Source: Bacteroidales bacterium | Lineage (GTDB): Bacteria > Bacteroidota > Bacteroidia > Bacteroidales > WCHB1-69 | NCBI GenBank assembly: GCA_016281255.1 | Contig: JAEEIG010000111.1 | Coordinates: 1 to 49,338, forward strand | DNA: 49,338 nt | Direction of reading: 5' to 3' | Shown here: piece by piece, positions 1 through 9,013 of the stretch | Position numbering within the stretch: the first letter of the stretch is position 1 | Layout of the letters: each line of letters opens with the position of its first letter | Position numbers and translations under genes: made by a program | Notes under the pieces: generated by a model | What the model saw: the letters and a program-made list of their open reading frames with translations, nothing else | Databases searched by the model: none | Told to the model about the DNA's origin: nothing

Positions 1-1
1 C

Positions 2-784
2 ATCGACGAGATCGTGGCTTCCGTGACTGCCAACGCCCCGGTTTACGACTTCGTGGCCAAGGAAGACGGCTTCGGTCACCGTTTCTGGGTGATTGACGAC
101 CGCAAACTCATCGACGAACTGGTGGAGATTTTCGACAAGCAGGTTCCCGCCATGTACATCGCCGACGGTCACCACCGCAGCGCCGCCGCCGCTCTCGTGG
201 GCCAGGAGAAGAAAGAGCACAACCCGAACCACACCGGCAAGGAGGAGTACAACTACTTCATGACCGTGATTTTCCCGGACAACCAGCTCAACGTCATCGA
301 CTACAACCGCGTGGTGAAAGACCTCAACGGTCTCAGCAAGGAGCAGTTCCTCAACGCGTTGAACGAGGCATACACCGTGGAAGAGATGGGCGCCGACATC
401 TACAAACCGGCCAAACTGCACGAGTTCAGCATGTATCTGGACGGCAAATGGTACAAGATGACCGCAAAGCCCGGCAAATATGACGACAACGATCCCATCG
501 GCGTGCTGGATGTGAAGATCCTCAGCGACCATGTCTTGGACAAGATCTTAGGTATCAAGGACCTCCGCACCGACAAGCGCATTGACTTCGTGGGCGGCAT
601 CCGCGGTCTGGGAGAACTGAAACGTCGCGTTGACAGCGGTGAGATGAAAGTGGCTTTCGCTTTGTATCCCGTTTCCATGCAGCAGATCATCGACATCGCC
701 GACACAGGCAACATCATGCCTCCCAAGACCACTTGGTTCGAGCCGAAGCTCCGTTCAGGCCTTGTCATCCACGAATTAGCTTAG
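2..784 (+). CDS. DUF1015 family protein, C-terminal part (5' end outside the window)
   Basis: The reading frame is open from the first complete codon (position 2), so the gene begins upstream and the GTG at 14 is internal. About 260 residues remain, whereas DUF1015 proteins usually have about 400. Family features seen are AMYIADGHHRSAAA, the core FMTVIFPDNQL segment and a C-terminal LRSGLVIHELA typical of the family's end. The biochemical role of DUF1015 is unknown; in Bacteroidota it often sits near serine biosynthesis genes, which cannot be checked here. The following glycosyltransferase-like gene starts 21 bases after the stop. The family call is confident; no function is claimed. Confidence 0.85.
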   Translation: MDEIVASVTANAPVYDFVAKEDGFGHRFWVIDDRKLIDELVEIFDKQVPAMYIADGHHRSAAAALVGQEKKEHNPNHTGKEEYNYFMTVIFPDNQLNVIDYNRVVKDLNGLSKEQFLNALNEAYTVEEMGADIYKPAKLHEFSMYLDGKWYKMTAKPGKYDDNDPIGVLDVKILSDHVLDKILGIKDLRTDKRIDFVGGIRGLGELKRRVDSGEMKVAFALYPVSMQQIIDIADTGNIMPPKTTWFEPKLRSGLVIHELA

Positions 785-805
785 TATTCACGAACTCTCA
801 AGAAT

Positions 806-1735
806 ATGTTCAAAGTTCCTGTTCTGCTCATCTTATACAATAGAGTAGAGGAAACGCACGACGTATTTCAAGTTTTGCGCACGGTGCAACCCACCGAGTT
901 GTATGTGGCGGGCGATGCAGCGAAGCCGGATTCCATGCTGGACCGGATGCGCGTCTATCAGGCCCGCGCCGTCATCCAGCCCGAGTGGCCGTGCCAGGTG
1001 CATAAATTATGGCAGGACAACCATCTGGGCAAGACCCAGATGGTTGCTACAGCCATGAAATGGTTTTTCGAGCACGAGGAAGAGGGGATTATCCTCTTCG
1101 ACGACACGGTTCCTGGGTATGACTTCTTCCCCTACTGCGAACAGCTGCTCGAAAGATACCGCAACAACAAGAAAATCTTCAGTATTGGCGGCTTCTACTG
1201 GCGCCATCGAAGCCGGAAAAGATACAAAAAGCGCATGAAAAAGGGCGAGTCCTCCTATTTCTTCTCCGCGTACGCCTCCACGTGGGGTTTCGCCACATGG
1301 AAAAACCGCTGGTCCGACTTCTCGCTCTCCATGGATCAATACACCAAAGAGGATTTCGAGAAGATGATTGAGCCCTACATGAAGAAAAACAGACAGAAAC
1401 TCTACTGGATCAACCGGTTCAACAGCCTCAAGAAATACAAGGCGACCCACTGGGCCTCCCAGTACAACTTCCACATCTGGGCGCATGAGGGTTTGTGCAT
1501 CACCCCGTACCTTAACTTGGTGACCAACATGGGCTTCCGCAAACGTGCGGAACGCAAAATCCGTCATCTGAAACGCAATGCCTACCCCATCATGCCTTTG
1601 GTGCATCCTGAGGAGATTCAACAGGATTACGGCGAAGACCGCTATATGTTCAAGCATATCTTCAACGGGGCCTACATCGCCCTGTTCAAGAATTGGCTCA
1701 ATGAATTGATTTCCAACAACAAATACGAAGAATAA
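806..1735 (+). CDS. GT-A-fold glycosyltransferase-like protein
   Basis: A 309-residue protein of the nucleotide-diphospho-sugar transferase type common in Bacteroidota. The N-terminus (PVLLILYNRVEETHDVF, from residue 5) is the first strand and helix of a GT-A fold. LFDDTVP at residues 97-103 occupies the place where relatives carry LEDD followed by a short P-rich stretch, the nucleotide and metal site; the usual glutamate is phenylalanine here. ASTWGFATWKNRW is another family signature. There is no signal peptide or membrane helix, so it is probably cytoplasmic. It follows the DUF1015 gene closely and is 6 bases before the YitT gene, so the three are probably co-transcribed. Sugar donor and acceptor cannot be predicted. 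Confidence 0.75.
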   Translation: MFKVPVLLILYNRVEETHDVFQVLRTVQPTELYVAGDAAKPDSMLDRMRVYQARAVIQPEWPCQVHKLWQDNHLGKTQMVATAMKWFFEHEEEGIILFDDTVPGYDFFPYCEQLLERYRNNKKIFSIGGFYWRHRSRKRYKKRMKKGESSYFFSAYASTWGFATWKNRWSDFSLSMDQYTKEDFEKMIEPYMKKNRQKLYWINRFNSLKKYKATHWASQYNFHIWAHEGLCITPYLNLVTNMGFRKRAERKIRHLKRNAYPIMPLVHPEEIQQDYGEDRYMFKHIFNGAYIALFKNWLNELISNNKYEE

Positions 1736-1741
1736 AACATT

Positions 1742-2617
1742 ATGGACAATAAGCTGACCACCAAAAAAGTGTTGCAAGAGGTGAAAAATTACTTTTTTAT
1801 CTTCCTCGGACTCAGTCTGTTCACTTTTGGGTGGTCGGCGTTCCTGATTCCTTACGAAGTGTCGGGTGGTGGCGTGGCAGGTGCGGCCTCCATCCTCTAT
1901 TTCGCCACGGGAAAGATTCCCATCGGGGTCACCACGTTTGTGCTTAACGCCGTGCTCATTGCCGTTGCCTGGCGGGTGCTGGGCACGAAATTCTGCGTTA
2001 ACTCGCTGATTTGCACTGTGGTGATGAGCGGCTTCTTCTCCGTATGGCAACCGCTATTCCCTCGTCCCATCGTCGATGACATGTTCATGAGTGTCATCAT
2101 CGGGTCGGCGATTGCGGCCTTCGGCATCGGCATGGCCATCAACTGGGGCGGCAACACCGGCGGCATCGACATCATCGCACTGATGATCGGCAAATACCGC
2201 AACATCTCATACGGCCGCATCAGCCTGGCTTGCAACATCCTCATCGTGGGCAGCTCTTATTTCGTGATCCACGATGTACAAAAACTGGTCTATAGCTTTG
2301 TGGTGTTGCTCGTCTCCATTATCGTATCCGACTTAGTGATAGATGGTTATCGGCAAACCTATCAGTTCATGGTCTTCTCCATGAAAAACGAGGAGATTGC
2401 CCAAAAGATTGGTTCTACACTGCACCGCGGGGCCACATTCCTGAAGGGGTATGGCTCTTACAAGCATCAAGAGAAGGATGTGTTACTGATTGTGGCGCAC
2501 AGAACCGACAAGAGCGCCATTACGCGCATTATCAAGGATATTGATCCCGATGCCTTCATTACTATTTCGAAAACCGCCAGCGTTTTCGGCAAAAATTTTG
2601 ACAACATTAAGATATGA
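1742..2617 (+). CDS. YitT family membrane protein with DUF2179 C-terminal domain
   Basis: A 291-residue protein. The first roughly 210 residues hold about five or six hydrophobic helices with the family motif NWGGNTGGIDIIALMI. The last roughly 80 residues form a soluble DUF2179 domain (LHRGATFLKGYGSYKHQEKDVLLIV). YitT proteins are inner-membrane proteins of uncertain transport or regulatory function. The stop codon overlaps the ispE start by four bases (ATGA), which suggests translational coupling, although no functional link to isoprenoid synthesis is known. Confidence 0.9.
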   Translation: MDNKLTTKKVLQEVKNYFFIFLGLSLFTFGWSAFLIPYEVSGGGVAGAASILYFATGKIPIGVTTFVLNAVLIAVAWRVLGTKFCVNSLICTVVMSGFFSVWQPLFPRPIVDDMFMSVIIGSAIAAFGIGMAINWGGNTGGIDIIALMIGKYRNISYGRISLACNILIVGSSYFVIHDVQKLVYSFVVLLVSIIVSDLVIDGYRQTYQFMVFSMKNEEIAQKIGSTLHRGATFLKGYGSYKHQEKDVLLIVAHRTDKSAITRIIKDIDPDAFITISKTASVFGKNFDNIKI

Positions 2618-3393
2618 GGAGAGATTTTGAGCCCGTTGAGGCAAAAGTCAATGCCAAAATCAACATCGGTTTGCAAATCGTACGCAAGCGTAACGATGGC
2701 TACCACGATTTGCAGACGGTTTTTTATCCAACAGATTTCTTCACAGACACCCTGCGTATTTCTCCCGCCAACGCGGAGATTCTGTTCAAGATGGAGAGCA
2801 AGGAGAATCTGGGAAACCCGTGTGACAATCTTTGCATCAAAGCTTTCCGCCTGCTTCAAAATGACTTTGGCATCTCCAACGTGGAGATTTTCCTCACCAA
2901 AGGCATTCCGTCCGGTGCAGGATTGGGCGGCGGTTCCGCCGATGCCGCCTTCACCCTCAAAATGCTCTGCGATATCTTTCAACTGCCTGTCTCCAAAGAG
3001 AAAATGGTGGAATATGCTTTGCAGTTGGGCAGCGATGTGCCCTTCTTCCTCATGAACAAGCCGGTATATGCCACCGGTCGGGGTGAAGTGATAACCCCCA
3101 TCGGTTTGGACTTGTCCCAATATCGGTTAAAAATCGTTAAACCCGACATCCACATCTCCACCAAGGAGGCATACGCTGGGGTGACACCGCACGAAACAGA
3201 GGTTTACCTCCCCGACGTGCTGCAACATGATGTCGCACAGTGGAAAGGAGTAGTGGTCAACGACTTTGAAGAATCTTTGTTTGTAAAGATCCCGGAATTA
3301 CAACAAATCAAGGAAGACCTATACCAAGAAGGGGCCCTTTATGTCTCCATGTCGGGCAGCGGATCGGCTTTCTTCGGCATCTTTCCCGCTTAA
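2614..3393 (+). CDS. ispE: 4-diphosphocytidyl-2-C-methyl-D-erythritol kinase
   Basis: GHMP-family kinase of the non-mevalonate (MEP) isoprenoid pathway. It phosphorylates CDP-methylerythritol at the 2-hydroxyl using ATP. Residues 11-20 (KVNAKINIGL) form the substrate-binding N-terminal motif, residues 97-112 the glycine/serine-rich ATP loop (IPSGAGLGGGSADAA), GSDVPFF (139-145) carries the catalytic aspartate, and SMSGSGSAFFGIF near the end is the third GHMP motif. At 259 residues it is slightly short but matches Bacteroidota IspE. The start overlaps the YitT stop by four bases. It ends 23 bases before the convergent rluD-type gene. Confidence 0.95.
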   Translation: MRRDFEPVEAKVNAKINIGLQIVRKRNDGYHDLQTVFYPTDFFTDTLRISPANAEILFKMESKENLGNPCDNLCIKAFRLLQNDFGISNVEIFLTKGIPSGAGLGGGSADAAFTLKMLCDIFQLPVSKEKMVEYALQLGSDVPFFLMNKPVYATGRGEVITPIGLDLSQYRLKIVKPDIHISTKEAYAGVTPHETEVYLPDVLQHDVAQWKGVVVNDFEESLFVKIPELQQIKEDLYQEGALYVSMSGSGSAFFGIFPA

Positions 3394-3416
3394 TCCAAAC
3401 CGCTTTTTAACAGTAC

Positions 3417-4457
3417 TTAACGCTCGAAGTTCTGCTTCCCATAGTTCCGCCATTTCTCCAAAACAGCGGCGAAGTCATCGGGCAGTTCCGATTCGAACTG
3501 TATCGTTTTGCCTGTGACAGGGTGCTTGAAGCCCAACGACTTGGCGTGCAATGCCTGACGCGGCATCAGCGCGAAGCAGTTGCGGATGAATTGCTGGTAT
3601 TTCGTGAAGGTGGTGCCTTTGAGGATGCGGTTTCCGCCATACGCTTCGTCGTTGAAGAGCGGATGCCCGATGTGCTGCAGATGCACGCGGATCTGGTGAG
3701 TGCGGCCCGTCTCCAATTGGCACTCGATGAGCGTGACATATCCGAAACGTTCCACTACACGCCAATGCGTGACAGCGTGTTTGCCTTGGTCGCTGCCTTC
3801 TGGAAAGACGGTCATCACCATACGGTCTTTCGGGTTTCGCCCCACATTGCCGACAATCGTGCCGGAATCTTCTTCCATGTCACCCCACACCAACGCCCAG
3901 TAGCGGCGTTCCAGGTCGTGGTCGAAGAAGGTCTTCGCCAGCCGCATCTGGGCCAGTTCGTTCTTGGTGACAGCCAGCAGCCCGGAAGTGTTCTTGTCGA
4001 TGCGGTGCACCAACAACGGTTTCATCGGGGAGCCGTCCTCTAACTTCTGGTCTTTCAGGTAATAGTAAAGCGCATTAACGAGCGTTCCCGTGTAATTGCC
4101 GTAGGCGGGGTGCACCACCATGCCTGCCTCCTTGTTGACAATCAGCAGGTCGTCGTCTTCATATATTATATTTAAAGGAATGTTCTCGGGCAGAATTTCG
4201 GTATCGTTGGGCGGATTGGGCATCAGCACGGAAATGGTGTCGCCGGGGCGCACCTTGTAGTTCTGCTTCACGGGTTTGCCGTTCACCAAAATGCAATCCG
4301 CCTTCGCCGCCTGCTGCACTTTGTTGCGCGAGGTGTTGGCTATCAGATTGAACAGGTATTTGTCGATGCGGAGCATCTCGGTCCCCGCCGTCACCTCGAA
4401 CCTAAAATGTTCGTATAATTCGTCTTTTTCCTCTGGATTCTTTACTATTTCACTCAT
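3417..4457 (-). CDS. RluA/RluD-family 23S rRNA pseudouridine synthase
   Basis: Converts specific uridines in large-subunit rRNA to pseudouridine. Residues about 25-75 form an S4 RNA-binding domain (MLRIDKYLFNLIANTSRNKV). The catalytic domain has HRIDKNTSGL at residues 151-160, with the catalytic aspartate at 154, and GRTHQIRVHLQHIGHPLFND further on. At 346 residues the architecture fits RluD, but rluC and rluD cannot be separated with certainty here, so no symbol is given. ATG start at 4457. A structured repeat element lies immediately upstream. It converges on ispE with 23 bases between stops. Confidence 0.92.
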   Translation of the reverse strand: MSEIVKNPEEKDELYEHFRFEVTAGTEMLRIDKYLFNLIANTSRNKVQQAAKADCILVNGKPVKQNYKVRPGDTISVLMPNPPNDTEILPENIPLNIIYEDDDLLIVNKEAGMVVHPAYGNYTGTLVNALYYYLKDQKLEDGSPMKPLLVHRIDKNTSGLLAVTKNELAQMRLAKTFFDHDLERRYWALVWGDMEEDSGTIVGNVGRNPKDRMVMTVFPEGSDQGKHAVTHWRVVERFGYVTLIECQLETGRTHQIRVHLQHIGHPLFNDEAYGGNRILKGTTFTKYQQFIRNCFALMPRQALHAKSLGFKHPVTGKTIQFESELPDDFAAVLEKWRNYGKQNFER

Positions 4458-4473
4458 TTTTGCTATTCATAAA

Positions 4474-4545
4474 CCCAGGGCTGATGCTGATGCCTTACCC
4501 TGAGCTACCGAGCTCTTGCCCCTATCGGGGCTGCTCAAGGAAAAT
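4474..4545. repeat. Structured intergenic repeat, copy A
   Basis: About 72 bases that match 19557-19626 almost end to end. Both copies begin ACCCAGGGCT, share CTACCGAGCTCTTG in the middle and end CTGCTCAAGGAAA. The segment GCCCC-TATC-GGGGC forms a hairpin, and GAGCT-ACCG-AGCTC forms a second one just before it. It lies between two minus-strand genes (the rluD-type start and the stop of the secreted-protein gene). It looks like a dispersed small repeat of this genome; whether it acts as RNA terminator, processing site or DNA element is unknown. Confidence 0.7.
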
Positions 4546-4556
4546 TTTTTACTATT

Positions 4557-4581
4557 GCCTGTTGCCTGTTGCCTGTTGCCT
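4557..4581. repeat. Heptanucleotide tandem repeat (GCCTGTT)3
   Basis: Three exact head-to-tail copies of GCCTGTT (4557-4577) followed by a partial fourth. The array runs directly into the stop codon of the minus-strand secreted-protein gene (TAG at 4582-4580). Two other 7-base arrays in this window sit at or within a few bases of stop codons in the same way. Confidence 0.85.
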
Positions 4582-7042
4582 ACCTATTGCACGCTTTGCA
4601 GATTACCTTTTTCGCCTCTTCGTTCTCCAAAATGCAAGTCGGCAATTTGTCCACCAGACCGCAAAGCCGTGTCGGGTTCTTCTCCGCCGCCAACTTCACC
4701 GCTTTGGTGAAAAGTCCGCTGAGGTAGGTTTCCTCGCGGTGGGCAGCCAACGACACATAGGAGAAGATGAAGTCCTCAGAAATGGTCGGGTCATCCAGGA
4801 ACGGGGTCATCAATGACAAGGAATACATGTAATCGTAACGTTTGTTAAAGTAGGAGGCCAGCTTGAATGCGTTCTTCCAGCTGTCCATCTTTTCGTTACG
4901 TATCTCTTTGATTTTCTGATAGGTGGTATTCAACAAAGCGGTATTTTCCGTACTTGCAGGCAGCGTGTCCAAGTAGTTGATGATTTTGAATTGATACTCC
5001 AAATTGAGGCTGTTCACGCGGTCCTTCGGAATAGCGGGAATGGTGTAGAGTCGGTCGATGGCGGCCTGGGTCTTGAGGATGTCCGCTGGGGAGCTGATCG
5101 TAGCGGCCAGCACATCGCTCAACGTCGTATTATAGAGCAACAGCTGGTTGTTCGGGTTGAGGTCGTAGATTTTTGTCATCTGCTCGGCAATCGCGGGCGT
5201 CAGTTTGGAGCTCTTGTAATACTGCGCGTAGAGCTTGTTGTTCAGCAGGGTTTGGTACTCTTTCTTGAACGGGATGTTCATCTTTTCAAGAGAAAGGGAG
5301 GAGAATTTGCCGTTTTCCACCTGCTTGATGATATAGTTCTCCACCGACATGGCGAAACCGAGATTCTTGGGGCTGGTGACAGCGTTGTTGAATTTCCAGA
5401 GAGCGAAAGCCTCTTCACTGGTCGGGGAATCGGCGTAATAGGTCACATTCTGACGGAGTTCCATAGTGCGCAGCGGAGCCAGGTAGCCTGAATCCAACAC
5501 CTTGGCCGCATAACGGTTGTAGAGGCGCAACTCCTTGGCGGCCTCTTCCAACGTCTTGAAACTCAAATCGTAATACTCCTCATGTTGGGTGATTTTTTCT
5601 TTGAACTGATCCCAGCAATAGTCATAAACCACCTTGATTTCCATACCGGGGAAGTAGCGTTGCAGATCTTTCTTGATAGCGGCGACACGTTTCTCCTGAA
5701 TGGTTTTGTAAGCCGCATCCTGATAATAATCGGGAGAGATGTGGGAAATCAACTCCACGCTGTTGACCTTGTATTGCGGACAATCAGGATCTTTCTTGTC
5801 CAGATTGAAACCAGCGGCAGTGTAGTCGGTCTTTTTGGCGTCATACGGGAATGAGACGCTCACTTTGCCGTCTTCAGGGGAAATCACCCATTCGCCGGCA
5901 CTCTTGACCCCGGTCTCGTCCTTCACGAAATTGATCTTCTCGGTGTAGTCGGCGCCTTTGCTTTCAATGTGCTTGGCCAAAACGGAGCGGCAGACGCGGT
6001 TGCCTTCTTTCAGCACCAAAACAATGACATCCAAACCTTTACTGTCGTCCACATTGTCGGGAAGGTCGCCTAACTTGGCAATCAGTTTGCCGGATTTGAG
6101 GTTGGCATTTTCATTGACGGACATCATCTTTTCGAAAGTGATGGGCTTGGTGACCACACCGCGGTGATAGAGGTCGTAATCGACTTGGTGGTTGTCGCAC
6201 TCATACTGGCCCTCCTGCACGAGGTCGATGGCGATAGCGTCGCCCTCCTTGCCGATGAGGCGTTTCAACTCTTTGTAATTGTCGCAAGTGAGGTAGATTT
6301 CGCCGTTTTTGTTCACGGAGACATACTCTGACAACGCTTCCAAAGCAGGTTCGGCGGCACATTTCTTGCAGATTTTTTCGTCATAGCCCTTCAGGCCCGC
6401 CTGTCCCTTGGTGTAGGGGACATCCTTTTCGTTGAAACCGGCCTTGTAGTGGTTGAATGCACGGTCGTTGGTCAGCACGAGGGAGACGTAGAGGCTCTTC
6501 ATGGCCACGTCGGTGTTGTAGCCGAAGCCCATGTAGGTGTACTGTTCGTTGAGCATCACATCGGCGGTTTTGACATTTTTGAGGATAGATTGCACCAATG
6601 AGAGACAGAGGTCGTAGTAGGAGTACTCGGTCTCTCCCATGTAGGCCTTCGCTTTGGCCACCAGTTCGTCGCCGTTGCCCGACAATCCGTACTTGCGCAA
6701 GCGGAAATAGGTGGTTTTATAGGGCGCGTTGTTATCCAGGGTCTTTTCATCCTTGGACGCCTGGAAATCAGCTTGGAACTGTGCTGTCGAGTCCAGACTG
6801 ACATCGTGTTTCAGCTTAGGGACATAGCGGAATTCGGCACGCGCCAGGTCCACCATGTCGGTGAAACACTGGTACAGGACCTTCTCGTCGTAGTTGTTCG
6901 GCGCAAAATTCCGCACATATTTGGCATTTTCCTTCAATGAAACGGGATCGAACTTGCTATACTGATTTTCGGTTTGAGCAAATAGCAAAACATTGAAAAA
7001 CAGCACAATAGAAAAAATTGAAAGCGTAGATTTTATATTCAT
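4580..7042 (-). CDS. Large secreted protein with degenerate CAP/SCP-like N-terminal domain
   Basis: 820 residues. Residues 1-22 are a Sec signal peptide (hydrophobic core, then FAQ-T cleavage), so the protein is exported to the periplasm or beyond. Residues about 45-190 resemble a CAP (SCP/PR1) fold: LDSTAQFQADFQA, a YGLSGNGDELVAKA segment and the late pattern LNEQYTYMGFGYN with a following strand. The histidines of classical CAP sites are missing, so it is probably not a canonical CAP protein. Cysteines in ICKKC and the C-terminal VICKACNR may pair or bind metal. The remaining 500 residues show no family I recognise and are partly helical, TPR-like in feel. No T9SS domain is seen at the C-terminus. 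It has its own promoter at 7077-7084, divergent from typA. Confidence 0.6.
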   Translation of the reverse strand: MNIKSTLSIFSIVLFFNVLLFAQTENQYSKFDPVSLKENAKYVRNFAPNNYDEKVLYQCFTDMVDLARAEFRYVPKLKHDVSLDSTAQFQADFQASKDEKTLDNNAPYKTTYFRLRKYGLSGNGDELVAKAKAYMGETEYSYYDLCLSLVQSILKNVKTADVMLNEQYTYMGFGYNTDVAMKSLYVSLVLTNDRAFNHYKAGFNEKDVPYTKGQAGLKGYDEKICKKCAAEPALEALSEYVSVNKNGEIYLTCDNYKELKRLIGKEGDAIAIDLVQEGQYECDNHQVDYDLYHRGVVTKPITFEKMMSVNENANLKSGKLIAKLGDLPDNVDDSKGLDVIVLVLKEGNRVCRSVLAKHIESKGADYTEKINFVKDETGVKSAGEWVISPEDGKVSVSFPYDAKKTDYTAAGFNLDKKDPDCPQYKVNSVELISHISPDYYQDAAYKTIQEKRVAAIKKDLQRYFPGMEIKVVYDYCWDQFKEKITQHEEYYDLSFKTLEEAAKELRLYNRYAAKVLDSGYLAPLRTMELRQNVTYYADSPTSEEAFALWKFNNAVTSPKNLGFAMSVENYIIKQVENGKFSSLSLEKMNIPFKKEYQTLLNNKLYAQYYKSSKLTPAIAEQMTKIYDLNPNNQLLLYNTTLSDVLAATISSPADILKTQAAIDRLYTIPAIPKDRVNSLNLEYQFKIINYLDTLPASTENTALLNTTYQKIKEIRNEKMDSWKNAFKLASYFNKRYDYMYSLSLMTPFLDDPTISEDFIFSYVSLAAHREETYLSGLFTKAVKLAAEKNPTRLCGLVDKLPTCILENEEAKKVICKACNR

Positions 7043-7076
7043 AACATATTATTTTTATACTCGCGATTTAATTTAG

Positions 7077-7084
7077 CAAAGGTA
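7077..7084 (-). promoter_or_regulatory. Bacteroidota -7 box for the secreted-protein gene
   Basis: Read on the minus strand this is TACCTTTG, a full match to TAnnTTTG, 35 bases before the ATG at 7042. I see no convincing -33 TTTG at the usual spacing. Confidence 0.65.
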
Positions 7085-7162
7085 CAATAATTTCAAAACA
7101 AACCATAAAGGTTCATTTTTTTTTGTAGCGGCAAGCCATAGTTCATCACTACAAAAAAAGTG

Positions 7163-7170
7163 TATCTTTG
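7163..7170 (+). promoter_or_regulatory. Bacteroidota -7 box for typA
   Basis: TATCTTTG followed by C, the most frequent form of the TAnnTTTG box, 25 bases before the typA ATG. It forms a divergent promoter pair with the box at 7077-7084. Confidence 0.75.
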
Positions 7171-7195
7171 CAAGCTTTAATTAAAAATACGTAAA

Positions 7196-9010
7196 ATGCA
7201 GAATATCAGAAACATCGCCATCATTGCGCACGTTGACCACGGTAAAACCACGCTCGTAGACAGAATTTTATACCAATCACATCTCTTTCGTGAGAATCAA
7301 CAGGTGCAGGATTTGGTGCTGGATAACAACGATTTGGAAAGGGAACGCGGGATTACGATTTTGTCCAAAAATGTTTCCGTTAGATATAAAGGAGTGAAAA
7401 TCAATGTGATCGACACTCCCGGTCACAGCGACTTCGGCGGCGAGGTGGAGCGTGTGCTCAACATGGCCGACGGCGTGCTCCTCGTGGTGGACGCCTTCGA
7501 GGGTCCGATGCCGCAGACCCGCTTCGTGACGCAAAAGGCTATCGAACTGGGACTTAAGCCCATCGTAGTCATCAACAAGGTGGACAAGCCGAACTGTCAC
7601 CCCGACCTCGCGCAAGAGGCCGTCTTCGAACTGATGTTCAACCTCGGTGCCAGCGACGACCAGTTAGACTTCCCCACCGTTTACGGTTCCGCCAAGAACG
7701 GCTGGATGGGTCCCGACTGGCAGAATCCGACCTCCGACATCTCCTACCTGTTGGACACCATCATCGAGCACATCCCCGCCCCGAAAGTGGAGCCCGGCAA
7801 CCTGCAGATGATGATTTCCTCCCTCGACTATTCCTCATACGTGGGCCGTATCGCCGTGGGGCGTGTGAAACGCGGCACCATCCAATGGGGCCAGAACGTT
7901 TCGTTGGTGAAGCGCGACGGCACTGTACAGACTTCCAAAATCAAGGAACTTTATGTGTTTGAAGGACTTGGCAAGGAGAAATTCAAAGAGCCGGTGGAGG
8001 CTGGCGAAATCTGCGCTCTGCTCGGCTTGGACGATTTCGAAATCGGCGATACGGTAGCCGATTTCGAGAATCCTGAGCAGCTGCCGCCCATCAAGGTGGA
8101 TGAACCGACCATGAGCATGCTGTTCACCATCAACAACTCCCCGTTCTTCGGAAAAGAGGGCAAATACGTCACTTCCAGACACTTGCGCGACCGCCTTTTT
8201 GCCGAATTGGAGAAAAACCTGGCCATGCGAATCGAGGAGACCGACTCCCCCGACCGTCTGAATGTCTTCGGACGCGGCATTTTGCACCTCTCCATCCTCA
8301 TCGAGACGATGCGTCGCGAGGGTTACGAGATGCAAGTAGGTCAGCCCCAGGTGATTATCAAAGAGATTGACGGTCAGAAGTGCGAACCCGTCGAGCAACT
8401 CACCGTCTTGGTTCCCGAAGAGATGTCAAGCCGCGTCATCGACTACGTATCCAGAAGAAAGGGTGAACTGATGTCCATGGACACCGTGAACGACCGCGTC
8501 CACCTCAACTTCACGATTCCGTCCCGCGGTCTCATCGGATTAACCAACCAGCTGCTGACGGCGACGGAGGGCGAGGCCATCATTTCGCACCGGTTCGTGG
8601 AATTCCAGCCATGGAAGGGCGAGATTGCGGGTCGCCACGCCGGTTCGCTCATCGCGATGGAGACGGGACAGGCATACGCTTACTCCTTGAACAAGCTGCA
8701 GGACCGCGGCCGTTTCTTCATCGAACCGAACGACCAGGTCTATGCCGGCCAGATCATCGGCGAGCACATCCGCCAAGGGGATTTGGTGATCAACGTCTGC
8801 AAATCCAAGAAGCTCTCCAACATGCGTGCCGCCGGTTCCGACGAGAAGTTGGTGCTGGCCCCGGCCATCAAGTATTCATTGGAGCAGTACATGGAGTTCA
8901 TCGCGAAGGACGAATACTTGGAAATCACGCCGCAGAGCTTGCGTGTGCGCAAAATCATTTTGGACGAAACCGAGCGCAAACGCGCCGAAAAACGCAATAC
9001 CGACAACTAA
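7196..9010 (+). CDS. typA: Ribosome-associated GTPase TypA/BipA
   Basis: A 604-residue translational GTPase of the EF-G/LepA superfamily that binds the ribosome and supports growth under stress and large-subunit assembly. G-domain motifs are visible: AHVDHGKT (11-18), the RGIT switch I (about 51-54), DTPGH (73-77) and NKVD (127-130). The TypA-specific C-terminal region is present ([20 protein letters not shown], then [19 protein letters not shown]). The length equals the family norm. The start is fixed by the canonical N-terminus [16 protein letters not shown]. The next gene starts 3 bases after the stop, so the two are co-transcribed. Confidence 0.97.
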   Translation: MQNIRNIAIIAHVDHGKTTLVDRILYQSHLFRENQQVQDLVLDNNDLERERGITILSKNVSVRYKGVKINVIDTPGHSDFGGEVERVLNMADGVLLVVDAFEGPMPQTRFVTQKAIELGLKPIVVINKVDKPNCHPDLAQEAVFELMFNLGASDDQLDFPTVYGSAKNGWMGPDWQNPTSDISYLLDTIIEHIPAPKVEPGNLQMMISSLDYSSYVGRIAVGRVKRGTIQWGQNVSLVKRDGTVQTSKIKELYVFEGLGKEKFKEPVEAGEICALLGLDDFEIGDTVADFENPEQLPPIKVDEPTMSMLFTINNSPFFGKEGKYVTSRHLRDRLFAELEKNLAMRIEETDSPDRLNVFGRGILHLSILIETMRREGYEMQVGQPQVIIKEIDGQKCEPVEQLTVLVPEEMSSRVIDYVSRRKGELMSMDTVNDRVHLNFTIPSRGLIGLTNQLLTATEGEAIISHRFVEFQPWKGEIAGRHAGSLIAMETGQAYAYSLNKLQDRGRFFIEPNDQVYAGQIIGEHIRQGDLVINVCKSKKLSNMRAAGSDEKLVLAPAIKYSLEQYMEFIAKDEYLEITPQSLRVRKIILDETERKRAEKRNTDN

Positions 9011-9013
9011 TTT

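Noticed and set aside
1007-2050. 347-residue open frame on the minus strand
   Set aside because: It runs antisense across two real genes (glycosyltransferase-like and YitT) and shows no conserved pattern.
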